Part shown: in pieces, positions 8,792-16,574 of the stretch
How positions within the stretch are numbered: the first letter of the stretch is position 1
Layout: every line of letters begins with the position of its first letter
Made by a program: the position numbers and the translations under genes
Assembly (NCBI RefSeq): GCF_028550395.1
Contig: NZ_JAQQKW010000001.1
Coordinates: forward strand, 558,001-622,000
DNA length: 64,000 nucleotides
From: Asticcacaulis currens
GTDB taxonomy: Bacteria; Pseudomonadota; Alphaproteobacteria; Caulobacterales; Caulobacteraceae
Direction: 5' to 3'
Notes under the pieces: generated by a model
What the model was told of the DNA's origin: nothing
The model's input: the letters and a program-made list of their open reading frames with translations, nothing else
Database searches by the model: none

Positions 8792-10330
8792 ATGGCCGAC
8801 ATCCTTACCCCCGTCCTCGGCGAGTCCGTTTCCGAGGCCACCATTGCCAAGTGGACCAAGAAGCCCGGCGACGCCGTGAAGAAGGACGAAATCCTCGTCG
8901 AGCTGGAAACCGACAAGGTTTCGCTCGAAGTGGCCGCCCCTTCTGACGGCACCCTGACCGAAATCCTCGCCGGTGAAGGCGATACCGTCACCCCCGGTGC
9001 CGTGCTGGGCCGTATCGGCGCTGCCGGTGCGGCTGTCGCCTCCACGCCGGCGGCTGCGCCTGCTGCGTCTGCGGCCCCCGCTGCGGCGCCGGCGGCTGCC
9101 CCTGCGGCGGCGGGCGCGGCCCTGCTCGACGTCAAGACCCCGGTGATGGGCGAGTCGGTCGCCGAAGGCGCCATCTCGCGCTGGGCTAAGAAGGTCGGCG
9201 AAGCGGTGAAGAAGGACGAAATCCTCGTCGAGATTGAAACCGATAAGGTCGCCGTCGAAGTGGCCTCTCCGGCCGACGGCGTCATCGCTGAAATCGTCGC
9301 CGCAGACGGCGCGACCGTCACGCCGGGTCAGGTCATTGCCCGTATCGCTGCGGGCGCTTCGGCCGGTTCTGTGGCCGCTGCCCCTGCTGCCGCTCCGGCT
9401 CCGGCGGCTGCCCCCGCTGCGGCTCCGCAAAAGGCCTCTGAGCACCTGTCGCCTGCCGTTCAGCGCATCGTTTCCGAAACCGGCCTGAACACGGCCGGTA
9501 TTGCGGGTACGGGCAAGGACGGCCGCATCACCAAGGGTGACGCCCTGGCGGCCCTGTCCACCCCCGCTGCGGTCGCTGTGGCCCCAGTTGCCGCGGCTCC
9601 CTCCGCCCCGGTCGCCCCGCGCGAAGTCGGCCCGCGTGAAGAGCGCGTCAAGATGACCCGCCTGCGTCAGACCATTGCCCGTCGCCTGAAGGAGTCGCAA
9701 AACACCGCGGCTCAGCTCACCACCTTCAACGAAGTGGACATGTCCACCGTGATGAGCCTTCGCAACGCCTACAAGGACGTCTTCGAAAAGCGCCACGGCG
9801 TGAAACTGGGCTTCATGTCCTTCTTCGCCAAGGCCGTCGTCGCCGCCCTGAAGGACATCCCGGCGCTCAACGCGGAAATCGAAGGCACGGACATCATCTA
9901 CAAGAACCACTACGACCTGGGCGTCGCCGTGGGTACGGAAAAGGGTCTGGTCGTGCCGGTCCTGCGTGACGTCGATGACCTGTCGCTGGCCGGTATCGAA
10001 AAGGGCATCGCCGCGCTGGGCAAGCAGGCGCGTGACGGCACCCTGTCGCTGGATCAGCTGCAAGGTGGCACCTTCACCATCACCAATGGCGGCATCTATG
10101 GCTCGCTGATGTCTACGCCGATCCTCAACATGCCGCAGGTCGGCATTCTGGGGATGCACGCCATCAAGGAACGCCCGATGGTTGTCAACGGTCAGATCGT
10201 CGCCCGCCCGATGATGTACCTGGCCCTTTCCTACGACCACCGCATCGTAGATGGCAAGGAAGCCGTGACCTTCCTCGTCCGCGTTAAGGAAGGCCTCGAA
10301 GACCCGCAACGTTTCGTCCTCGATGTGTAG
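8792..10330 (+). CDS. sucB: Dihydrolipoyl succinyltransferase (E2) with two lipoyl domains
   Basis: This is the E2 core of the 2-oxoglutarate dehydrogenase complex, which transfers succinyl groups from lipoyl-lysine to CoA. The protein is 512 aa, about 100 longer than the usual SucB of around 400, because it has two biotinyl/lipoyl domains. They lie at residues 2-76 (modified Lys42 in ETDKVSLEV) and 111-186 (Lys152 in ETDKVAVEV) and are joined by Ala/Pro-rich linkers. The E1/E3-binding domain is at about 217-255, and the catalytic domain runs to the end with His483 and Asp487 in [12 protein letters not shown]. The transcription unit with sucA ends at the terminator directly downstream. Two lipoyl domains are common in pyruvate E2 but atypical for SucB; linkage to sucA argues for the OGDH role. 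Confidence 0.95.
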   Translation: MADILTPVLGESVSEATIAKWTKKPGDAVKKDEILVELETDKVSLEVAAPSDGTLTEILAGEGDTVTPGAVLGRIGAAGAAVASTPAAAPAASAAPAAAPAAAPAAAGAALLDVKTPVMGESVAEGAISRWAKKVGEAVKKDEILVEIETDKVAVEVASPADGVIAEIVAADGATVTPGQVIARIAAGASAGSVAAAPAAAPAPAAAPAAAPQKASEHLSPAVQRIVSETGLNTAGIAGTGKDGRITKGDALAALSTPAAVAVAPVAAAPSAPVAPREVGPREERVKMTRLRQTIARRLKESQNTAAQLTTFNEVDMSTVMSLRNAYKDVFEKRHGVKLGFMSFFAKAVVAALKDIPALNAEIEGTDIIYKNHYDLGVAVGTEKGLVVPVLRDVDDLSLAGIEKGIAALGKQARDGTLSLDQLQGGTFTITNGGIYGSLMSTPILNMPQVGILGMHAIKERPMVVNGQIVARPMMYLALSYDHRIVDGKEAVTFLVRVKEGLEDPQRFVLDV

Positions 10331-10356
10331 TTTCGCGTCGTGACGTGACTTATTGG

Positions 10357-10391
10357 AAAGCCGTTCCGTTCAACGGAGCGGCTTTTCTTTT
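10357..10391 (+). terminator. Rho-independent terminator of sucA-sucB
   Basis: AAAGCCGTTCCGTT (10357-10370) and AACGGAGCGGCTTT (10372-10385) form a 14-bp stem with one G-T wobble, followed by TCTTTT. The next gene starts 35 bp later. Confidence 0.85.
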
Positions 10392-10425
10392 GTCTAGATC
10401 CGCAGTTTATCCGCAGGGGAGCCTG

Positions 10426-11616
10426 ATGCTGAAACGTCTTGTCCTGATCGTTATGGCCTTTAGTCTGAGCGGCTGTCTGACGCTTCAGCGCACCGAGACG
10501 GAGTACCCGCGCGCTGCGGACTATCAGCCAGTGGGTTTTCCCAATGTGCGCTTTTCGGCCACTGATCCCAACATTCCAGCTCGTCTCGAAGCCGATGCGC
10601 GCAAGGACATGCAACTGAACGGGATGCAGCGCTTTGACGTTCTGGCCCTGTCCGGGGGTGGCGCAGACGGGGCCTTCGGGGCTGGGGTTCTGGCGGGCTG
10701 GAGCAAGCGCGGGGACCGCCCGCAGTTTCGCATGGTGACAGGGGTTTCAACGGGGGCTCTGATCGCGCCCTTCGCCTATCTCGGCCCCGCCTATGATGAG
10801 AAGCTGAAAGACGCCTATACCAGCGGCGTGGCCGACAGCCTGACCAAATCGCGCGGCCTGTTGTCGCTATTCACGCCGGGTGTGCTCGATTCCAAGGCTC
10901 TTTACGCGCTGGTCAGCACCTATGTCGATGAGACCATGGTGCGCGATATCGCCCGCGAACACCTTAAAGGGCGGCGCTTGCTGGTCGGCACGACCAATCT
11001 AGATGCCCAGACGGGCGTGCTGTGGGATCTGGGGGAAATCTCGGCCATTGCCGTCCGCGACGGCTCACCGCGCAAGATGCGCGACGCCATCGACCTGATC
11101 CGTCAGGTGCTGGTTGCCTCGTCTTCGGTCCCGGCCGCCTTCGCGCCCGTGATGATCACGGTCGAACCGGTGCCGGGCGGGCAAAGCGTCCCCACAGGTC
11201 CGCGTCCGTTTCAGGAAATGCACGTCGATGGTGGCGTCACCCTGCCCTTCTTCATCCTGCCTGAGTCAATGATGAACTGGACCGTGCCCAAAGGGTTGAT
11301 CAGTGGCGGGCATATCTATGTCATCATCAATGGCAAGATCACGCCGCAGCCCGCCATCACCCCTTACAATGCGCTGGAAATCATGGGCCGCTCGCTCGAC
11401 ACCCTGACCAAGGCGCAGGCGCGCGGGACCTTGATCAGCCTCTATGCTTTTGCCCAGCGCAGCCAGATGGATGTGTCCGAAGTCGCCCTGCCGGATGAAT
11501 TTATCGAAGGCGGCCTTTTGGCGTTCGAGAAAGACTCTATGCGCCGCGTCTTCTATTACGGCTATCAGTTGGGGGCGTCTGACAAACTCTGGACGGTCGA
11601 TACGCCACCCAATTGA
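10426..11616 (+). CDS. Patatin-like phospholipase lipoprotein
   Basis: This predicted outer-membrane or periplasmic lipoprotein has a patatin-type acyl hydrolase domain (396 aa). The N-terminus is a lipoprotein signal with lipobox LSGC (Cys17). The catalytic dyad is visible: the oxyanion loop GGGADGAFG at about 77-85, the nucleophile Ser108 in GVSTG, and Asp268 in VDGG. Patatins hydrolyse ester bonds in phospholipids or other lipids; the substrate cannot be told. ATG 10426 has AGGGGA five bases upstream. It sits after the sucB terminator in the same direction, so it probably has its own promoter, and it is not an expected neighbour of TCA genes. Confidence 0.88.
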   Translation: MLKRLVLIVMAFSLSGCLTLQRTETEYPRAADYQPVGFPNVRFSATDPNIPARLEADARKDMQLNGMQRFDVLALSGGGADGAFGAGVLAGWSKRGDRPQFRMVTGVSTGALIAPFAYLGPAYDEKLKDAYTSGVADSLTKSRGLLSLFTPGVLDSKALYALVSTYVDETMVRDIAREHLKGRRLLVGTTNLDAQTGVLWDLGEISAIAVRDGSPRKMRDAIDLIRQVLVASSSVPAAFAPVMITVEPVPGGQSVPTGPRPFQEMHVDGGVTLPFFILPESMMNWTVPKGLISGGHIYVIINGKITPQPAITPYNALEIMGRSLDTLTKAQARGTLISLYAFAQRSQMDVSEVALPDEFIEGGLLAFEKDSMRRVFYYGYQLGASDKLWTVDTPPN

Positions 11617-11678
11617 ACCGGATAGGCAACCGTGCTTTAATAAAACAAATATAATTATTCCTGTCAGGGGGACCTTCC

Positions 11679-12560
11679 ATGTCAGTTCCATTTCGCGCGG
11701 CAGTGACCGCCATAACCGCTGTTTGCCTTCTTGTGTCACTGCCGGCCCAGGCTGCCAGCAGCAAGGCCGGCACGTTCAATTCGGCCGCTTCCCGCAAAGC
11801 CTGGCCGCATATTCAGCGTGCCATGACGGGTGATATGGCGGAGATGGCCGATAAGGCGACGGAACTGAAGCCGGAATACGTGTTGTCTTATGGACTGGCA
11901 CTCGAAATGGGCCGCGAACCGGTCAGGCTCAGCGGCCTGCAAAAGTCTCGCATTCAGTCCGTGTTTCAGGACTTCCTGAATATGTACATCCGCAAGTCGG
12001 ACAATATCAAACTGGACGGTCGCGAAGAGGCCCTGCTTGGTCAACCCGACTTCTGGATTATGGTGGCGCGCGAACTGGGTCGGCCTCAAACGGTCGCCAT
12101 GATGCGCGATATTCCCCTACCGGGCATGGATGGCATGTCGGGCAGCGGCGGCGCCGCCTTTTTCACCGGAGGCGGTGGCGTGGACAATCCGTTCAGTAAG
12201 GAAGATTATACGCTGAAAGGCGATAAGGTACTGAACCGCTATATGGTTTATGCGTCGCAATCCTGCGTCATCTATGCCCGCACGGCGCAGCGCATGAAAC
12301 GTGTGCTGGCCATCCCCGCATCGGAAGCGCCGCATCTGTCGCCGGCAGCGTACAAGCAAAACTATGACACCGCTCTGGCGCTCTATAAGGACGCCAATCG
12401 TCAGGGCCCGCAGGCCTGCGGGTCGCGGGACTTCTACACTCAGGTTCTGACCTATGCCGACCGCAATATGGGCGCTCTGGAAAGGCTGAAAGCCGATCCG
12501 ACTCTGGCCGCCGCCGCGATTGGCGATAACGGCAGCGCCTCAGACGCGAATAAGCCGTAG
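11679..12560 (+). CDS. Secreted protein of unknown function
   Basis: This 293-aa protein has a clear Sec signal peptide (hydrophobic stretch then AQA, with cleavage near residue 25). The mature part is largely helical, with a Gly-rich patch around residues 147-165 (GMSGSGGAAFFTGGGG) and two cysteines further on (QSCVIYARTA and QACGSRD) that could form a disulfide. I recognise no family. The upstream sequence has TCAGGGGGACC, giving a good Shine-Dalgarno for ATG 11679. It may be co-transcribed with the patatin gene 62 bp upstream. Confidence 0.75.
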   Translation: MSVPFRAAVTAITAVCLLVSLPAQAASSKAGTFNSAASRKAWPHIQRAMTGDMAEMADKATELKPEYVLSYGLALEMGREPVRLSGLQKSRIQSVFQDFLNMYIRKSDNIKLDGREEALLGQPDFWIMVARELGRPQTVAMMRDIPLPGMDGMSGSGGAAFFTGGGGVDNPFSKEDYTLKGDKVLNRYMVYASQSCVIYARTAQRMKRVLAIPASEAPHLSPAAYKQNYDTALALYKDANRQGPQACGSRDFYTQVLTYADRNMGALERLKADPTLAAAAIGDNGSASDANKP

Positions 12561-12570
12561 GCAAGACACG

Positions 12571-12607
12571 CCGCATAGGTTAAAACAGCGTTAACCCTGT
12601 TATGCGG
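12571..12607. promoter_or_regulatory. CtrA-type box inside a dyad
   Basis: TTAA-N7-TTAAC (12580-12595) matches the CtrA consensus of Caulobacterales. It lies inside a larger symmetry: CCGCATA-GGTTAA before the spacer and TTAACC-ctgt-TATGCGG after it. It is 23 bp upstream of the next start codon. The same bases could also form a hairpin ending the preceding gene. Confidence 0.5.
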
Positions 12608-12618
12608 AGCGCCTGTCG

Positions 12619-13170
12619 ATGAAGTACGTGCGTTGGTTTATCGCCCTGATCGTTGTGGCCTATGTCGGCTGGATCGCTTTTCCGGTCATCAAGTCGGCCC
12701 TGACCCCGAGCTATGAACCGCAGGTCTCCATGCGGCAGGCCGATGATGACACCCATGTCGGGGGCGCCAGCATTCTGAGTGCAGACGACTCCTACGGTGC
12801 TGACATTGCGCCGGTGCCTGCCGATTCCATTCAGGGCGAAACCGCCGTAGCGGCCATCCAGTCCGACAACAAGCCGGTCATCTGGCTGTGGGGCGGGGTG
12901 ATCGTCTTTTATCTCATCGCGGCGTTTCTGTTTGCCAAGGGCAATGTGCGCGCAGCACTGGCCTATGGTGCGGCCTTTGTGGCCGATGTGGTGCTGACCT
13001 TCCTGACCAAAGGAGAGGCCGGGTCGGGCCTATTTGACCGTATCCTTGAGATCCTCTCTGGCTGGGACCCGCGCTATACACTCACTCTGGTGGCCATGGT
13101 GCTGGGCTTCATCATTCTGATGGCGCGCGGTCGTCCGTTGCCGAAGCGCCATCTGGCTTACGAAAACTAG
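12619..13170 (+). CDS. Membrane protein of unknown function
   Basis: This 183-aa protein has an N-terminal transmembrane helix (residues about 5-23), then a polar acidic periplasmic or loop segment of about 65 residues (QADDDTHVGGASI onward). Two to three more hydrophobic helices lie between about 90 and 170. No family is recognised. A full CtrA-type box directly upstream suggests cell-cycle control, which would be unusual for a gene placed between sucB and lpdA. It is followed by a 99-bp gap before lpdA. Confidence 0.72.
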   Translation: MKYVRWFIALIVVAYVGWIAFPVIKSALTPSYEPQVSMRQADDDTHVGGASILSADDSYGADIAPVPADSIQGETAVAAIQSDNKPVIWLWGGVIVFYLIAAFLFAKGNVRAALAYGAAFVADVVLTFLTKGEAGSGLFDRILEILSGWDPRYTLTLVAMVLGFIILMARGRPLPKRHLAYEN

Positions 13171-13204
13171 CGTTTCATCTCAAAATACCCACATAGGGCT
13201 TGAC

Positions 13205-13232
13205 CCCTGCCGCGTGGAATTTTACGGCAGGG
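13205..13232 (+). other. Hairpin upstream of lpdA
   Basis: CCCTGCCG (13205-13212) pairs perfectly with CGGCAGGG (13225-13232). There is no T-tract. TTGACC (13200-13205) just before it is a possible -35, but no good -10 was found. It may be part of the lpdA leader or the end of the preceding message. Confidence 0.4.
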
Positions 13233-13269
13233 CAGGAAGTCTTATGCGCTAAACTTAAGGGCCAACGCC

Positions 13270-14679
13270 ATGTCTCAGGACCAAAGCTTCGACGTCGTCA
13301 TCATCGGGGGCGGCCCCGGCGGCTACAATGCCGCTATCCGCGCCGGTCAACTGGGTCTGAAGACCGCCATCGTTGAATCGCGCGGTGTTCTGGGCGGGAC
13401 GTGCCTTAATGTCGGTTGTATGCCGTCTAAGGCGTTGTTGCACGCTTCGGAACTGTTCGAAGCCGCTCACCACGAATTCAAGACCATCGGCATCGAAGTT
13501 CCCGCTCCGACGCTCAACCTCGTCCAGATGATGAAGGCCAAGCAGGACAGCGTGACCGCCCTGACCAAGGGCATCGAATTCCTGATGAAGAAGAACAAGG
13601 TCACTTACTTCGTCGGCTTCGGCAAGATCGAAGGTCAGGGCAAGGTGTCGGTCACCGCGCAGGACGGTTCGGTCCAGCACCTGACCACCAAAAACATCGT
13701 CATTGCCACGGGCTCAGAGCCGACGCCGCTGCCGGGTGTTACTGTCGATCAGAAGCAGATCGTGGACTCCACCGGCGCCCTGTCGCTGCCGACGGTGCCG
13801 AAGCACCTCGTCGTTGTTGGCGCAGGCATTATCGGCCTCGAACTCGGGTCGGTGTGGCGTCGCCTCGGTGCCAAGGTGACGGTCGTGGAATTCCTAGACC
13901 GCATCACGCCGGGCATGGATACCGAAGTCGCCACTGGCTTCCAGAAGATTTTGGCCAAGCAGGGCTTCACCTTCAAGCTGGGCACCAAGGTAACCGCCGC
14001 CAAGACGGGCGCGACTGGCGTCACCCTGTCGCTGGAAGCGGCCAAGGGGGGCAACCCCGAAACCCTCGAAGCCGATGTGGTGCTGGTCGCCATTGGTCGC
14101 CGTCCGTTCACGCAAGGCCTGGGCCTTGAAACTGTTGGGATCACCACTGATCAGCGCGGCTTCATCCCGACCAACCACTTCAAGACCGCGGCACCGGGCG
14201 TGTGGGCGATTGGTGACGTGATCACCGGCCCGATGCTGGCGCACAAGGCCGAAGAAGACGCTGTCGCGGCCATCGAGCTGATCGCCGGTAAGGCCGGTCA
14301 CGTCGATTATGATCTGGTCCCGTCGGTTGTTTATACCTTCCCGGAAGTGGCCTGGGTCGGCAAAACCGAAGACCAGCTTAAGGCGGCGGGCGTTCAGTAT
14401 AAGGTCGGCAAGTTCCCGTTCATGGCCAACAGCCGCGCCAAGATCAATCACGAGACCGATGGCTTTGTGAAGTTCCTGGCGGATGCCAAGACCGACCGTG
14501 TCTATGGCGTGCACATCATGGGTCCTCAGGCCGGTGAAATGATCGGCGAAGCCTGTGTACTTATGGCTTTTGGGGGCGCTTCGGAAGACCTCGCGCGCAT
14601 CTGTCACCCGCACCCGACCCGTTCGGAAGCCGTGCGTCAGGCGGCTATGGGTGTCGAGGGCTGGACGATGCAGGCCTGA
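13270..14679 (+). CDS. lpdA: Dihydrolipoyl dehydrogenase (E3)
   Basis: This flavoprotein reoxidises the dihydrolipoyl groups of the E2, passing electrons to NAD+. At 469 aa it is full length. The N-terminal FAD-binding fold (IIGGGPGGYNAAIRAGQLG) is followed by the redox-active disulfide GGTCLNVGCMPSKALL at about residues 41-56. The NAD-binding fold VVGAGIIGLELGSVW lies near 180, and the C-terminal His-Glu dyad is in HPHPTRSEA. It completes the sucA-sucB-lpdA set although three other genes intervene, and it probably also serves pyruvate dehydrogenase if that lacks its own E3. Confidence 0.97.
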   Translation: MSQDQSFDVVIIGGGPGGYNAAIRAGQLGLKTAIVESRGVLGGTCLNVGCMPSKALLHASELFEAAHHEFKTIGIEVPAPTLNLVQMMKAKQDSVTALTKGIEFLMKKNKVTYFVGFGKIEGQGKVSVTAQDGSVQHLTTKNIVIATGSEPTPLPGVTVDQKQIVDSTGALSLPTVPKHLVVVGAGIIGLELGSVWRRLGAKVTVVEFLDRITPGMDTEVATGFQKILAKQGFTFKLGTKVTAAKTGATGVTLSLEAAKGGNPETLEADVVLVAIGRRPFTQGLGLETVGITTDQRGFIPTNHFKTAAPGVWAIGDVITGPMLAHKAEEDAVAAIELIAGKAGHVDYDLVPSVVYTFPEVAWVGKTEDQLKAAGVQYKVGKFPFMANSRAKINHETDGFVKFLADAKTDRVYGVHIMGPQAGEMIGEACVLMAFGGASEDLARICHPHPTRSEAVRQAAMGVEGWTMQA

Positions 14680-14729
14680 TACCTGGCAGGGGGTTTGGGG
14701 CCTGCGGCCCCAAGCCTTACCCTTCAAAC

Positions 14730-14770
14730 AAAAAAGCCTCTTCGGGAAAACCGAAGGGGCTTTTTTGTTT
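14730..14770 (+). terminator. Rho-independent terminator of lpdA
   Basis: AAAAAAGCCTCTTCGG (14730-14745) pairs with CCGAAGGGGCTTTTTT (14751-14766) with one wobble, a 16-bp stem ending in T residues. A second hairpin GTGGGGTC/GACCCCAC (14783-14801) lies between it and the 3' end of xerC and could serve the opposite strand. Confidence 0.88.
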
Positions 14771-14816
14771 AAATAAAGGCTTGTGGGGTCACGGACCCCA
14801 CGCCCCGAAACAGGTT

Positions 14817-15731
14817 TCAGCCCTTCGGGTGCGCCGCCGCGTAGGCGCTTAGCAGGCGTTCGGCATCGACCTGCGTATATTTTTGCGTCGTGGATAAAGA
14901 CGCATGGCCCAGCAGTTCCTGAATCGCGCGCAGGTCTGCGCCTGAGCCCAGCAGGTGCGTGGCGAACGAATGTCTGAGGGCGTGCGGAGTAGCGCGATCC
15001 GACAGACCCAGACGTGAGCGCAGATGCTGCACGCTCAGTTGCACATGGCGCGGACTGAGCGGCCCGCCGCGCACAGCGCGAAACAGCGCCTCTTCTGATG
15101 TCAGCGTAAAGGGCTGAAGGCGTGTGTAGGTCTCCACCGCCTCACGCACAGCCTCCAGAACGGGCACCAGCCGCGTCTTATTGCCTTTACCGATAATGCG
15201 TAGTGTCTCCCCCAGCGGTGTGTCCTTGACCGTCAGCGACAGGGCTTCGGAGATGCGCAGACCGCAGCCATAGAGCAGCAGCAGCACGGCCCGATCGCGC
15301 GCCGCCTCCCATTCGGACCTGTCAGCATCCAGCTCGATCTCGGTCAGCAGACCTTGTGCCTGATCCTCATTCAGCGGTCGGGGCAGGCTGGCCTTCAGAC
15401 GCGGCCCCTGAGTGAGTGCCACCTGCGCATTGGCATAGCCCAGATGCAGATCAAGATAGCTGTGAAACGACTTGATGGCCGACAAATGCTGCGCCAGAGA
15501 CCGCGCCGACAGGGGCTCATCCTTGCCACGCAGATAGGCCATCCAGCCGCGAATATCGGCAGAAGTCAGATGCGCCAGGTCGGTCGGGTCGATGTCAGCG
15601 CCTAACGCTTTACGCAGATGGCCGATATAGAGGGCAAAGGCGTGGCCATAGGCCTCAAGCGTGCGCGGCGAGACGCGCTTTTGCGCTTTGAGATACTGAA
15701 GCCATTGCAAACGGGCATCGTCGATAGTCAT
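14817..15731 (-). CDS. xerC: Tyrosine recombinase XerC
   Basis: This site-specific recombinase acts with XerD at dif to resolve chromosome dimers. The protein is 304 aa, the normal length. The N-terminal SAM-like core-binding domain covers about 1-95. The catalytic domain contains the full set of residues: Arg159 (GCGLRISEA), Lys182 (GKGNK), His250 and Arg253 (PHALRHSFATH), His276 (LLGHASL) and the nucleophile Tyr285 (TTQKYTQ). The gene order DUF484-xerC is the same as in many proteobacteria and supports XerC over other tyrosine recombinases. No mobile-element context is seen. Confidence 0.93.
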   Translation of the reverse strand: MTIDDARLQWLQYLKAQKRVSPRTLEAYGHAFALYIGHLRKALGADIDPTDLAHLTSADIRGWMAYLRGKDEPLSARSLAQHLSAIKSFHSYLDLHLGYANAQVALTQGPRLKASLPRPLNEDQAQGLLTEIELDADRSEWEAARDRAVLLLLYGCGLRISEALSLTVKDTPLGETLRIIGKGNKTRLVPVLEAVREAVETYTRLQPFTLTSEEALFRAVRGGPLSPRHVQLSVQHLRSRLGLSDRATPHALRHSFATHLLGSGADLRAIQELLGHASLSTTQKYTQVDAERLLSAYAAAHPKG

Positions 15732-15766
15732 GCCCGTAAGTTTAAGGTTAATCTCTGACCAAGGGC

Positions 15767-16465
15767 TTAAGACAATACCGGCCAGCGTTCGGCGACGCGC
15801 TCAACCACACGGGCGATAAAGGCGACCAGTTCAGCCCCCATGTCCGGGCTGAAACCTTCCCAATCGGCAGAGCCGAAAGCGACTGCGCCGGGGCGCCCTT
15901 CGCGCCACATGGCGGTGCGGATGACCGCGGCGGATTTGATGCGGCGAACCTCGTCTCCGAACAGAGCCCGGCACACCCCATCCGGCCCCAGCAGCGACAG
16001 ACCGGTCTCACCGATAATATAGTCCACGCCGCCGTAATCGAGTGTCATCCAGCCCAGCGGAATGGGAGCCGTGTCTTCCAGCGCTATGGTGGCACAGACA
16101 AGACCGAAACGATTGCGTACCTCGTCGTTGAGGCGGCGGGCCAGATCGGAATGGTTGCGCGCCTCCATCAGTGACAGGGCCATGGCGTGCGCTTGGCCCT
16201 GAGCGTCGAAATTGGCGCGGGCCGTCGCCTCGATCTGGCGGCGCATGTCGAAATCGCGTATGGCCTTGGCCTCCAGCCGCGAGAGAGCGGCCGGGCCAAA
16301 GTCAATAAGGTTGCGCGTCTTGGGCTGAAGCCCCAACTTGTCCAGCAGCTCGCGATCCTGCTTCAGTTCCTGCACAAAGTCCGGCAGGAGACCGCGCAGG
16401 GTCTGATAATCCATCAGGGCGGCGAGGCGCTCGGTCGTCGTCGGGTCGCGAAAATCTGAGGACAT
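15767..16465 (-). CDS. DUF484 family protein
   Basis: This 232-aa protein is of the DUF484 family, which has a GAF-like fold and is regularly found next to xerC. The N-terminal part (DYQTLRGLLPDFVQELKQDRELLDK) is helical; the C-terminal part resembles a GAF sensor domain. ATG 16465 starts MSSDFRDPTTTERL; a longer in-frame reading to 16549 would run into the divergent priA promoter region and was not used. Its biochemical role is not known. It lies 35 bp upstream of xerC and probably shares its transcript. Confidence 0.85.
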   Translation of the reverse strand: MSSDFRDPTTTERLAALMDYQTLRGLLPDFVQELKQDRELLDKLGLQPKTRNLIDFGPAALSRLEAKAIRDFDMRRQIEATARANFDAQGQAHAMALSLMEARNHSDLARRLNDEVRNRFGLVCATIALEDTAPIPLGWMTLDYGGVDYIIGETGLSLLGPDGVCRALFGDEVRRIKSAAVIRTAMWREGRPGAVAFGSADWEGFSPDMGAELVAFIARVVERVAERWPVLS

Positions 16466-16574
16466 GTGGGCTATCGGGTGTGGTAAACGGCCGGTTAAAC
16501 TTGGCGTTGACACAAGTGATGGCATAAAAAAGGCGTGGGGATGAGTCAATTCTATGGTTAACGCTTAAAATCTT

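Noticed and set aside
14817-15731. XerC considered as an integrase of a mobile element
   Set aside because: Length, sequence and the DUF484 neighbour fit the housekeeping recombinase; no attachment sites or cargo were seen.
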